Under the pieces are notes generated by a model that was not told the DNA's origin, did not search any database, and was given only the letters and a program-made list of their open reading frames with translations. The translations under genes and the position numbers were made by a program. A DNA stretch of 64,000 nucleotides from Drosophila miranda (lineage: Eukaryota > Arthropoda > Insecta > Diptera > Drosophilidae): NCBI RefSeq assembly GCF_003369915.1, contig NC_046673.1, forward strand, positions 9,036,001 to 9,100,000, written 5' to 3'. This document shows positions 1 through 13,200 of the stretch, piece by piece; position 1 is the first letter of the stretch; each line of letters opens with the position of its first letter.

Positions 1-1289
1 TATACATATGTATCATATATAGCCCGTATAATGCGATGACTAAGCAAACAAATTTGGCAGGCTGTCCCAAAAGCAAAAACAAAAAAAAACAAAATATACA
101 ACAACAAAATTGGGAGGTAAAAGAAAGCGAAAGAAAACGACTTCCCTGTGATGCATTCTTCGATAGGAGGGGAAAACAAATACTTTGAACATCAAATTAA
201 ATATTTTTAGATGTACAAAAACATCCAAAAACTACTCCGAATAGATATGTTTTCAGTTTCTTCTTTTGATACCGGGGAGCACCCATATATTTGTTGGCTG
301 TCACGACCCATAAATCTTTCATTGGATCTGTCGGCATCGGCGGGTGGGTGGTGTGTTCAGGTGGGTGTAGATTTTGAGTTTTAGAGGTTTATGGTTTCAT
401 TTGTTCTTGAAATTAACAAAATTAGTCCGTGAAGAGATGTACTTTCTTTGGAATATTGGTTCTATTATGAGATTGGGGAATATTTCCGTAAGGAATTTCG
501 TCTCTTTTTTTACAACTTTATTATGAAAACATTGTTTTCTAAGACACATCTCTGTGGAATCCGATGTTACAGAGAACTAAAAGCTTATTTAGGATTTCAT
601 TATTTCGATTCCTTTGATAATGAAAGATCCCTTAAACAGATGTCTAGAATACCTGTTGGATAAATATTGTTAATGAAGATTTCGAAATGTCTCTATTTGA
701 TTCCCTCGCTGGGATCCTTCGTACATGCATCCATAGATATGTACATATGTTCCCTTGGAGAATTATTTACTTTGTAAAGTCTTTAGTTTAATTCTCTTTT
801 AAAAAAATACTCTGTCATGACTGATAAAATATCATTTTTACTTGACCATTGATAAAGACTGTTGATCGAACATCCTTTCTAGATTGCTGATTAGATCTCG
901 ATCATCGCAGTAGTGACCTTTTTTTGCCTACTTAAGCTTTAAGCTAAAGCAACAAATATTTCCACAAAAGATTCACAGGCTTTAATGATGATACGATTTC
1001 TTTTCACTTTCGCTGAACCGCTGAACACTCAGTTACCGTTATTCGATACTCTGGGACTACCAAAAAAGATACAACAAAAAATAAGTAAGGCAAGAAAAAT
1101 AACTGACAGTTTGAATTTCGCTCTTCAGGGGATTCCCTTCCTCTCAAATTACAGTCACACTCAATGGAACGAATAGGGACATGCATGGCATGGAGAGGAC
1201 ATTACACGGCGAGGAACAGCAGAAATCACGCTTACACCGTAGCGCAGGTTCAAGTTATGTCTGGGTTAATCTGTACAGCTTTTACTCAC
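1..1289. other. inflated intron, no exon seen
   Basis: AT-rich sequence following the donor at 1289/1290 on the minus strand. No homologous alpha-PS2 segment or other coding signal was seen. Confidence 0.5.
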
Positions 1290-1416
1290 TTGTCCGACAG
1301 GGGGATAGCTCGTGGAACTGCTCGAAGTTATGGGAGGTGAAGCAGGTGCCCACTGGGTCATAGCGCATCGCCCTCGATGGCGTCATCGTGTGGAACACAT
1401 ATCGCGGTGCACAGGC
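1290..1416 (-). CDS. if: inflated coding exon 4
   Basis: This exon has no long open frame of its own and was found by splicing. Acceptor TTTGCAG lies above 1416 and donor GTGAGT below 1290. It encodes ACAPRYVFHTMTPSRAM then YDPVGTCFTS and ELSPCRTN, matching the next segment expected for alpha-PS2. It ends in phase 1, so at least one more exon lies to the left; I searched 1-1289 for the expected continuation and did not see it. Confidence 0.9.
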
Positions 1417-4246
1417 CTGCAAAGACAGAGACACAAAGAGAGATCAAGATACATAGAGTGAGTGAGCGATTGAGCGAGTGGGGGGGGAGATATGTATGCT
1501 AAAAGAAAGAGAGGCATGATAGAGGCATTTTGGAGGCATGGAAATTATTTTGTGAAGATGTGAAACAATGGCAGGCCGACTGTATGGAGCGGCCGGCCTT
1601 CCTAAAATGGCCAAAGCGAATTAACAGACCGATCCCCGCCCCCTTAAGAACAGTGTGCCCAAAGTGTTTGAAAAAGTTCTTGAAAGGTAGACTAGATAGA
1701 CAGGCAGGTTTTAAACCATACATGTATTCTAAGGTGTATTCCAGTACTTTTCCATATTCACAGATTTATTCTAGAAAATATTGCACTAGTACTCGATGAG
1801 AAGGATCAAGATTTTTGATTAATAACCATTTGTTTTTGAGAAATGTCTTCATTCAGGAACTGATTCTCCAATTTAGTCGACAGCTGATAATATATGTATA
1901 ACCCTAACCCTATAACTGATATTTATACTAATTTTCGATAATGCAGTAGTGCCATAAAATATAATATTCAATCTGCAATTCAGTTTAATTTCAACCGTTT
2001 TAAAATACATAAGATAACAATCAAATTTCCAGGATTAAAATATGAAACAATTTTCTTTGTTATATTCAGTTTCTTGACTCCCATTTTTTTTTGTTTTTTT
2101 ATATTTCGATACACTTTTAATCAAAATTATGAACCTTAAAAGATCAAAATATTCATTGAAAAATTTTTGAAAACAAAAAGACATTATTTTGGTATGTATT
2201 TAAGTGACTTTCTTCAGAAAGTATAATCTTTAAACTGCGAGTGTTATTTTTCCAACCATTTTCTCATGCACCTCATGACACTGTGCCTGGGGCAGGGGCA
2301 GGGGCAGGGAGTAACATCATCGCATTGAATCGCATTGCATCGCTTCGCATCTCTGCAGTTCTGTGTGTTTATATAGTTTTATAATGTATAAATGGCTGGC
2401 AGTTGGACATAAAACACGCACGGGGCTCTCTGCCGCCGCCCCTTCTCACCAGCTTTCAGTCCCGGCCTCGATGCCAACCATCTCTGGTCCCAGTACCAGA
2501 CCAAATATGGTCAGCAGTTGGGAGTTTGGCATGAGGCTGCCGTGGCAGCAGTGCCAGTGGCAGAGGCAGAGGCAGAGACAGAGGGAAAAGCCTGCCTGCA
2601 GAAGGCAGCAAGCACCAGGCATCAGACATCAACATCAGCGTCAAGATCTTAGGCCAGGCCATTGTCTCCGCACTGCAATTACTTTTACAAATTTATACAT
2701 ATTGTGCCATTTATGGCAACCAGTGGCTCTCTGTCTCCATCTCGAGCCCCATCCCCATCCACCAGCCCCCAGCCCCATCTGCGGCTTCGATTCCGACTCC
2801 CTCCGACTGCGACTGCGACTGTGACTGCGACTGCGACTCTGACATAAACTCAAAATGACGCGCTATCGCCAAAAATGAATGCTGATCGGATCGGTGGAAA
2901 GGCATGGGGCAGGGGGCTCGACTCGACTCGACTCGACTCGGCTCGGCTCGGCCCGGCTATGCCGATCCATTCAAATGCCCCCATTGAATCACAAATCTAT
3001 GGGCCCCGGCCCCATATTATGCAAGCGGACAGCACACCGGACAGCATACAAAAAATCACAGTCCACCATCCTGCTTGGCTCTGCCTATAAAAATGAAAAA
3101 TAATAAAAACACAAGCCAGCCAAAATCAGACAATCGACTTGCCGCTGGGCCATATTCTGGGGCTGTAGCAACATGGAACAATTCAATTGAAATTCTCAAC
3201 AATTGCCCCGAGGCGGGCCGCAGCAGTGGACCATTGTCCATGCCATGATCAATAAGTTAATAGCAATTTCCTATTAAAAACTTTATTATCAGTCAGCAAA
3301 GAGGAGAGCTCTGGTCAGGCCTGCTCCCAGCCTGGACCCAGTTCTAGTTGCAGTTTCAGTTGGAGTTCCCGGTAAGATGGTTAGATATGCAAATTAGGCC
3401 CAGAAAGGCACAGGAACGTGAACAGCTCTCACCGAGGCCCCAACAAGTGGTTGCTTTCTGCAATGAAATCAAAAATTATGCTACTGTATATGAGTTTTGA
3501 CCACGAATGGGCAGAAAAGTTTCCATTTTGATGCCAACATTACTATTCATTCAACGAGTTTGGGGATATATTAGTCTTCTGTGTACTAGAGCATAACAAG
3601 TGCTCGTGGTTCCTCTCTTTCTGTTTAGGTTTTTCCCATCTCCCACGACAAGTGCGAACGAGACGGGGCTGGGATACCAAATCTAGTCTCAAGTTCTATG
3701 CATTTGCTCCCCATATTTCCATGTGCTTTAAATACTTAGAAGATCTTTAAAAGATCAATTTTTTCCCCATTTGAATGGTGACCTTTCTTGCCGTGCTCTT
3801 GTCCACCGATTGCATTCTTTATAGCCAAATTGTTTTGTCGTGTTCTCGGTTTATTTCCTTTTACCCGAAACATATTTTGAATGATTTCTTGTTGCTGTTT
3901 AGTTTGGTTTGGTTTTGGCTTTCTTTTTGCAGTTTTTAGTAGTAGTTTTGAAAGGTCTCTGGGTCTGTATTTGGGCTTTTGTTTGCTTTGTTTTGCTTTG
4001 TTTTTGTTTTTGTGTGGTTTATTGCCCATGTTTGGAGCAGAGTGCATACCGAAACGCCAACGATAAATTTTTGAGACATTAAACTGCACTTTTGCAGACG
4101 CCGTCGATTTCTGTGTTGTACGAGTCTGGGGGTGGGGGTGGGGGGGGGAGTCAGAGTCAAAAGTCAACACGTTTGACATGGTCGACATGCAGACGTTACC
4201 AATGCGAATGCCAAAAGAATATCGGTGCATCCATTGCCTCCTTCCC

Positions 4247-4287
<41 letters not shown>

Positions 4288-7200
4288 AGAGCCACTCGGA
4301 TGCCGGATGCCAGATGCAGATGCAGATGCCAGACCCGATGCTAGGCCCATGGCCCCTGCTCCAGCCCCAGTCCCAGCCCCAGCTCCATCTCCATTCTCAG
4401 CTCCTGCGCTCTCTCTCTCTCTTTCTGTGTGTGCCCCGGCCATATTTGAGTTCAATAGCGCTGGCAATTTCACAGATCGTGTCGATGATCATGTCGCAAT
4501 CGCAACGGGCAGAGCAGAGCAGAGCAGACCAAACAACAACAGCATCGGAAAAGAAAATAAAAACGTTGCGAAACGAGACCGCACGACATGCGGCACAAGC
4601 CCCCCAGGCCCAGGCCCAGGCGCAGGCGCAGGCCAAGGCCCAGTCCCCAGCAGAAGCGGACCCAGGCATATTCAGCGTGAGCATTGGGTAGCATTTTCTG
4701 TGAGTTCAAAATGATGTCACCTTGGGTCTGCGTTGATTGCCGATCATGGCCAAATTGTAGGCGGTCATCGCCAACGCCCACGCCTCACATCCACATCGAT
4801 GCCACTGTTGACGCGTCGTCAGCGCGAGGTTAATGGTGCTATCATACATACCATACCATACATATATACGTATGTCTCATAACCTCACCTAACCAAACTC
4901 TGGGTGATCTCATGGCATCTTATACGCGGGATAATGATCCTTAGACTTGCTTTAATGCCACTTAGCCAATACTGATACATTTCTGACAATGCATTTGTAT
5001 TCGCACTTGAAGGACTTCTCCGCCGAACGTTTTCTTTGACCCAAATGTCCAGCGCTTGGATCTCGATGGGCCAGTAGAGCTGTGGCATTCAGCCTGCCAC
5101 CAGGACGACCAAAATTACAGCGTTCTTGCCATGAAAAACCACAAGCAAAATGGAAGCAAATCATACGTTTTTTTTCCAGATGAATTTATCATTTTGCGAC
5201 GGACCCAACAAAAACATGTCATGGGCATGATTTAGGCAAAAACTTCCAAGGCCAAGGATATGAAAAGCAGTACTCGTATTTATGAATGTACATACATATA
5301 TTTGGACATATCTGGAGAACTCAGCTTCATAGAAATCTGATATATTGTCTGATCTAAGTTTTGTAAGCACTGCCTTAAAATAAGTTGCCACATTTGAAGC
5401 TAACCAACTCCGAACCAAAACATTTGAGCATTCGTACCCTCTTCTATGGCCAGTCATAATCCTGCAGAATTTCGCGCGGCTGCCTGAGGTAATGCGAGAG
5501 GATGATGTAGTCCTGTTGCCCCCCCCCCCCCCCCCCCCATTTAGGGCGCACTTGGAACAAACTAAATCAATCGATGACCTGCTCTGGTTAATGGGAATTT
5601 GAAGGCCAGTCGAAGACCAGGCCAAAGCGCGTGGCGGAAGTGACCTGGACGTAGTCCAATAGTGGTTCGGAGCCACAAAAGTACACACGCTCGCACTCTG
5701 GGCGGAGCGTACACTCTGGGCCATCAATGTTAACGGTTCTTGGTGCGCCATGGCCAAAATCAAATGGGCCAAATCAAAGTTAATTGAGAACTAAAGTGAA
5801 AATCAAATGTTTATGGGGTTCTCGGTCTTGCGGCAGTCCCACAGGTCCCCCAGGTGGGTGGGCAGACAACAAAGCCAACGTCAACGTCAACGTCAACGCC
5901 AACGCAATTAACCAAAGTTGCGAGACATGGCACACCTTAAAGAGCCCCCAAAGCACCCAAGCACCAAAAGCACCCAGGGAGCCGGGGCACCCTGGCTGGC
6001 AAGCACCTATGTAGACTATCTGACTATTGGTATCTCTCCAGTGGCTTGGCTTTTGTTTGTGTGTGAGTGTGAGTGTGGTTTACTTGACGCAATCCAAGTG
6101 GGAACCACAGAGATGACAAAAAGCACCGAATACACCGAAATCGAAACGCATTGAGAACCCCAGACCCAAGACCAAGACACCCACTGACATCTAACGGCAT
6201 GAATGCATAATAACACCCGAACACGTCAAACAAACCCATAAAAAATGTAATTTTATTCTTTGGATTTTCAGTGTGCTCGGGAGGTGTCTGTTACCCGATG
6301 ATACCCGGTGGGCGGCGCCCCCCTCCCCTCCCCTCCCCGACCCGACCCGACCCGACCCGGGTCTGATCCGACTGGTTGTCCGCTACCTTGCACTTTCGAT
6401 GCGATTTGACATTTTAACGAGGTCTATCCCAGTCCCAGTCCCAGTCCCAGAGGCAGAGCAAGCGCGATGATGATGCCATCATTCAATGCACATTAAAATC
6501 GGTGGACGGACGACATTCGTGGGGAAGTCAGTTAGTAGGTCACTTGTGGTCTGTGGAAAATGAAAGTACGCGGGTATATCCCAGTTTCGCATTTGAGTGG
6601 CACATTAAGCGCTGGCATTAGGTGCATGTAAGTAGGCAATACCAGAAAGAGTGGTGGTGCCTGCTAGAGACCTCAAAGTATGACTTATAGAGCGCTTTTT
6701 GTTTCTTGGGATATAAAGACTTACCACAACCAAATCGTTGTCGCGTCCTGTGGCCACAGTGGCTCCCAGCCATTGGTAGGACTTCCTGTCTACGATTTCG
6801 CCCTCTGTATTCCGATTGTTACCTGTTTGGTTTGGTTTTTTCGAGGGAGAGAAAGAAGAAATTAATATCATTTGCCGTCCATTTAAAATCCCATCTTGGT
6901 TTTGGCGGAAACCAAAAGTGGACGGAGAGCAGCAAAAAAGAAGAACTTAAGACTTTAAAGATAATAAAGCATATTCTAAAGGAAAGATTGAGAAGAAACA
7001 AGAGGCACACACAACAATAATTCCGACAAAATGTGGACGGAAATGGACAATTTACTGAAATTAATATGTATTCTTGGGGCGGTGCTCTAAGCCGAATAAA
7101 AAATAAAATGCAAAAAAAAAGCAAACTAATTAAGCTCCCTCTCTCTCGCTGAGACGGACACAACACTGAGAACAGAACACTTGAGAACGCTGATGGTCAC

Positions 7201-10200
7201 TTCCTTTTGTCAGTGATTTATGACACAATTGCGGGTGGGACTAAGGTGAGGTGCCTCGCAGGGCGGTGGGTGGGGGAATACTTGTAGTTTTGGGTGTGCA
7301 GACTGTACATATTTGTTGGCCTAATGAGGGATGAATGGCGAATCCATCATCCTTGAATGGATTCAAGGGTGCATCGCCGCCTCATTAGGGGAATGATGGA
7401 TGGAAGATGGTAGATGGTAGATGGCAGAGTGCCCCAAGTACAGGGAGTGAATGCGGGACTAGTAGGGAGTGTGTTGAATGCGATCGCTGACCGATCCAGT
7501 GGGTGATACTCGTATACGCACACCAAATGATCGATGAATCAAGTAAAATAATCACGAATGAATCACAGCACGAAACAGTGGGTCTATACACATTTCTCTA
7601 TTATTAAGTACCAACAAAAAATTCAAAAATTCTCAAATTTCATGCAATTGTGACTTTTTGGAAAATTCGTCTTATTTTGGAACTTTTGTTTGTCTATAAA
7701 TCAATTTTAATTTGCATTATAACCCCGAAAAATTGTTTTAAGAAAGGAGATTTGGGTTAAGAATTTTTACTCGGCATCTGCATCGCAGATATCCACAAAA
7801 ATTAATGGACTGTAGAGAGAATTGTAGGAGCTTTCACTTGATTTTTGATACGTGTCTATAGTGACTGCATTTACCTGGGGATGTAGCGACCCAAAGTTGA
7901 AGTTTTCAAATATGTTTTCAAATTTTTCTTCAACTTTGTTTTGCAAATTAAATTTGTAGCTTCCAAATGAATCTCAAGTGAAAGACTAACTTGTTTTGCA
8001 AAAGTGAAAGGCTGATCTTCGATTAAAGAAGAAATAAAGGGTTTGTATCGAGATCGATCGTGAATGAGCTCATTGGAGCGGACAACTATTTAACATCTAC
8101 GGGATAATAATGAGCGAATATGAATTCATTAAAAACGTGAATGTACGTGCATATTTTAAGCAAATGAAGCAATGAACTGTGAGTGACGCGAACAGCAAAC
8201 AAAATCAAGTAAAAGACGGAACAGAACGGAACGGAAATATGTTTCCTTTGCGTAAGTCTTCCGTTTCTTGTGTTGGTAATATTCGATGTGGGTGAAATGT
8301 GGCAGGAATGACATAAGTAAAATAAATAATTAGAATGATACACGAATCCGAGAAGTGCCGAATGAATCACATCCACTTAAGTGTGCTGTGATTCAGAGTG
8401 CATCACACATAGAGGTACGGTACTACACAGCGATGGATGAGACAACGAACCTGCTAGCTGGATGAAGCACCTGTTTACTCCTGGCCCAGCGCACAATTCA
8501 CGTTTCAAAGAGAAACACTTTCGTTTTAGCAAAAAAAATTAAGAAAAGGGGAGAGTATCGGCCAGTAATTTATGTCAACCCCCCCCCATAAGAATAATGT
8601 ACCCATCCCCAATCCATTAGCGCGTCTGCAGTCCCCTGATGAGGCACGTGTCAATAAATTTTCAGAGGTGTTTTTCTCTGTTTTCTCTGTTTGTGTGGCA
8701 AAACCAAATTGCATATTTATGGCCGCGGCGAGGAGACATTGAGCTGGGGCGGGCCGGGCACCCAGGAACTGGGGAACTTAATGGAAAAAATATGCAAAAA
8801 TATCCGAATGATGCGCTGCGAGGAAGTTCTGAGCGTTTATCATTTCCGTTTTATGCTGAGGATGTGCTGGCTGTGAGGCTTTCAAACAAATGGAAATTGT
8901 CTAAAAATATACGAGTATTATTGCAATTTCGTATTTTTGCATATCTGTTCGAGTATTTCCCCCTCCACGGACTGCATTCTTCGCATTTTGCATACTAAAA
9001 AGTTGCGCCTGCGTGTAGCCCATAAATAAACTAATTGCACTCTGGGCCCCTCGCACACCCCACACCTACCCACCGCCTTGACACTCTCTGATGTGTCTCT
9101 GGCGCCAATTTGATGGAGATTCAATGGGGGGGGGAGGCAGGCCTGGCTCTGGCCCTGGCGCCAACGGTTCGATAGAGAAACTCCCTTTCAAAAGTACCAG
9201 ATTTATACCCATTTTATAGCCCATTCCTTTTGTCGAGTGTCGTTGAAATTACCTTTGGAATCGAAGGGCACCAATTTGCAGTCATCGTCTTTCATGCTGC
9301 ATTTGAAGACGCCACCGGCCTCCACAACGCCGGGCTGAAACCGGGACGTATCGTATTTTGGGGCACCCACAATCAGGCTGACACTGAAAGAAGCACAACA
9401 CAAAATCGAGGGATTAGCAAATTGAAACTGAAAATTCGGCAGAAAATTTTCAAAAGTAAAGCGAAGAAATTCCACTCTATTCGATTAATGGTATGTTTTA
9501 AATGGTATTTAAATCGAACATATAAAGTTTAAGTTTGTAAAGTATTTATTTTTAAATCAAAAGGAAGGAATTTTTGTATTAAATATTGCATATTTTTAAA
9601 TTAACTTGAATATTTTAAGTATTTCTAATAGATAAAATTATTTTTCGTCTAAAAATTGCCAAAAATGGAATTACACTGATATTTCTTTGCCGTGCAAAAA
9701 CATAACACGTGTGTAAATGATTCCAAATTATATTTACCCTTATCTATCTATATTTTCCCCATACAAAACCATTTTTAAATGAGATTTCTTAAATTTCCAA
9801 TCTGGTAACACGTTTCGAAATTGGATTAAACCCATAATCATTGATGATTTGGCTGCTTTCTGCATTGCCTTTGGCAACCCTCACCAACCTTTCTCTAGAC
9901 TCTAGAGCCACCATCAGCTCAGCTGAGCCCAGGTCTCGGCTTGAACTCCCTCTGACTCTACTCCCTGGCTACTGAATGGGCGAGCATCAGGGAAGCAGCA
10001 GGGCGAGCAGGGGCGGCAGGGACAAGCACCAGAGCCAGTAGTAGTTCATCATGGCACGCACATTGACAGCTGTCATTAGCATTCATTGAATGCGGAAGTG
10101 CGGCGAACAAAAAGGGTGCCTGCCTGGCTCTGGCTCCGGGCCCTGAGGGGTGCAGTAAATGGGCCTTCATTAAAATTGAAAATAATAAAACGGAAAGTAA

Positions 10201-13200
10201 AATATACATATATAGATGCAATGTACAAGGCGGGCCGCCGCAAACGGTCCAAATCAAACACTTGAGAGTTGATTAAAAACGGGGCTCTTGCCCCGTGCCC
10301 CGCTCCTCTCTCTCTCTCTCTCTCTCTCTGTGCAGCCCGCCGACCTGCTCGGCCCACATGCAACAATTTGACGCTTGACTAAAGCAAAAATTGCACAGAT
10401 GCGTGGCAAACCCAAGTGAGGGAGGGACGATCCGACCCACAGACAGAGAGACAGACAGACAGACAGACAGAAGATCGGCAGACGGCAAACGGAAAAGAGA
10501 AGTTCTTCTGAACGGGGTGAATGGGTAAGTGAGTAAGTGAAACCATGAAGCGGGCCCTTGGATCCTGTCAGGCATTTGGGTGGCATTTGGTATTTATTAA
10601 AATGCCAAAAAGAGGCCTCTAAAGTAGACCTTAGACTCTAGCCCATAGATAGAAAGAGAAGATGAATACTTAACCTAAAGCTCTCTCAAACTGTATCTCT
10701 GTGCCCAAGTATCTGTGTATCTAGTATCTGTGTGTGCCCGCTGACATCATTGGCATTCATCGAAGAGCTTGACAGGGCCCGATTCGATCATACTCTCTCG
10801 TTGAATATAATTAATATTAATTTACGAACATACAGTCAATGCTGACATCAAGCTCAAACAGGTTCCTCCTCCTCTCCTCCCTCTTTGTAGACCAACGACA
10901 GACCCGGCCGGGCCAGGCCAGGCCACGGCGCCCCTCTAGAACGCATTTGCATTTCGTTGAATGAATGAATAACCAAAATAACAATCAAAAGAAATTACTC
11001 TTCACAGCAGATGAATAATCCAAATTTATTTGACTCATGGCGCTTAAAAATATACATACATATATGCACACAGATATGAACATATCTTTTCCAATTCCCA
11101 GTATTTCGAAAAAAAAAAAAAAACGATAAACAGTGACAACAACCAGTGGATATTAATATATTTATTATGAATACCATTTAAAGATATATTGTAGTATGTA
11201 TTCTATATATCCTTTCACATATGTACGTACTATGTATGCAATTACACTGAAAGAAAAATGGCACACCCCCATAGATATTGTGTATTATATTAAATATAAT
11301 GAAAATAAATAGAATTAACTTTTGTTTTTAAATGTATTGAAAATGTATAAAAATACAAATTTTCAATTTTCTTATATTTTTTAAAATTCAAAATATTTAA
11401 TTAAAATATGAAAAATATTTGAAAAAATCTATTAAATAAAAGGGAATTTTATGTATGAAAATTATTAAATTTAAATTTGAAAAATATAAATCGAAGTAAG
11501 ACCCCGTTCTTCTTACAATATCCACTCTCGGAGCCAATCTATTGGTATATGTATATTTTTGAATCGAATGATTTTATTTATAGAAGTTCCAAGTAAGCAG
11601 AAAAGATATTACAAACTATAACCATAAACCCATAGGAAACCACAATTCTTTGATCTTTCATTTTCTATGCGTGTTTTATCAACTCCTTAACTGATTCATG
11701 TTCCCTGGTAATCCCATTTTTTATGTGGTCTTGTTGTTCTTGAGGTCTCTATGAACTGAAAACTGCATTGCAAGAAAATCATCACTGATCTGATTTTCGA
11801 TTATTATAGCATTGGCTTGCGGATAAACCTTCAGACGATCTATCCCCGTATCCCGTATCCCGTACCCGTCAACCGTTCATTTCGAAGCGAATTTAGATCA
11901 GTGAAGCGTTGGCTTGCGTAATTTTTTTTTTTTAATTAAAGAGCACGCGTCAGCAGCCTCCCCAGAGGCAAATGTGTTCATTTGTTTGTTCTGTCATCAT
12001 CCATTTGTTTGTTGTTTCTTGTGCAGCGAACCAGAGAGATAGAGAGCCCAGAGAGAGCGAGAGAGAGAATGAGAAGCCACACACAATGCCAGCTCTAAAA
12101 TAATCAAAATCAATGCAATTCAATTGGAAGTGGGTGAATGGAACAAATATAACATCAAACCAGGCGCCTAGCCAACAAAAAGCCAAACAATTTCCCAATT
12201 GCTTGATTGTTGTTCGTTCAGATCCAAATATTTTTGCACTGCGTTTCAGGTCGACTCAGGCTCAAAATGTCTCTATTAGGAGACGGAGAAATAAATGGGA
12301 AACCAATTTTCCGCACACATGTCTCAACGAATCGACTGGAAGGCCAGGAAAGGAGAACCAAATTAAATGGAAAAGGAGCGGCGAGAAAGAGCAGAGAAGA
12401 GAAAATAAAAGAAGAACCTTTTGTTAGATCGCGCCTTGAATGCTAAATGGAACGAATGTTCGTTCTCCCCGACTTTGGTCTTCAGTGCCAGGGTCTGATC
12501 TGGTCTGGTGCGACGTCTTGGGTTACTTCTTCGATTGTCGTCGCGTGCAGCAGCCGCAATAAAAATAATTTTTTAAAAATAAATTTCGAAAATTGTTCTG
12601 TGCACCTCCTTTGCTCTCTCTCTCTCTCTCCCTGTCTGTCTGTGAAGTCCCTCAACCAATACCTAGCCCCCGACTTCCGACTTTGTCTCAATGACAACAC
12701 ATGCCCGACATTCGTTTCGTTGCTCGCAGGATATGGCAGGCACGAGTGGGACAGCAACAGCTGAACAGACAGACATCGAGCCAGACACCGGACTAGTCCC
12801 ACATTCCCATTCCCATTCCCAATCCCAATCCAAGTCCCAGTCTCAAGTCCCCCGACATCATGATGTGGGTGCTCTGCTCTGCTCTGCTCTCGTGTGAAGC
12901 TGCGCATGCTTCCTGCCTCACTATGCGCGGCCCTCCCCTCCCGTTCTCCAGAATGAATGACACGAGCACAGTGAGCGAGGAATGTATGTGCACCACACGA
13001 GTAACGACACGACGACACACAGACAGCTGGTCCCCGATCCTGGGACAGGCAATTTGTTAGGCATTTCCTTCGGGCCTCAGGCTTCAGGCTTGTGACCTTC
13101 TGATCCCAGCAATCTATCAAACAATTTCAACGAGCTCTTGTTTCATTGTGGGTGTCCCGCTCAGAATTTAAGAAAGTTACTAAAGATTTCTGCATTTACA

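Larger units (their letters stand above)
1417..6724 (-). other. if: inflated intron 3 (5.3 kb), microsatellite-rich
   Basis: Non-coding between two recognised alpha-PS2 exons. It holds a (GACTC)n run near 2918-2940, CAGAGG/GACTGC repeats near 2560-2840, a 40-C homopolymer at 4248-4287, a 20-C homopolymer at 5519-5538 and (CCCGA)n near 6335-6360. Open frames here, up to 245 codons, are low-complexity reads of these repeats. Confidence 0.8.

Noticed and set aside
2363..2824. 153-codon plus-strand frame rich in Gln/Arg and Ser/Pro
   Set aside because: Simple-repeat translation inside inflated intron 3.
3736..4473. 245-codon minus-strand open frame, Gly/Ala-rich
   Set aside because: Produced by the poly(C) tract and CAG/CCA repeats inside an inflated intron; low complexity, no homology.
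5161..5772. 203-codon minus-strand open frame
   Set aside because: Crosses the 20-C homopolymer and shows no domain; intronic position.
12482..13120. 212-codon minus-strand open frame
   Set aside because: No ATG at its start, built from CT, GGGAAT and TGCTC repeats; no recognisable protein.
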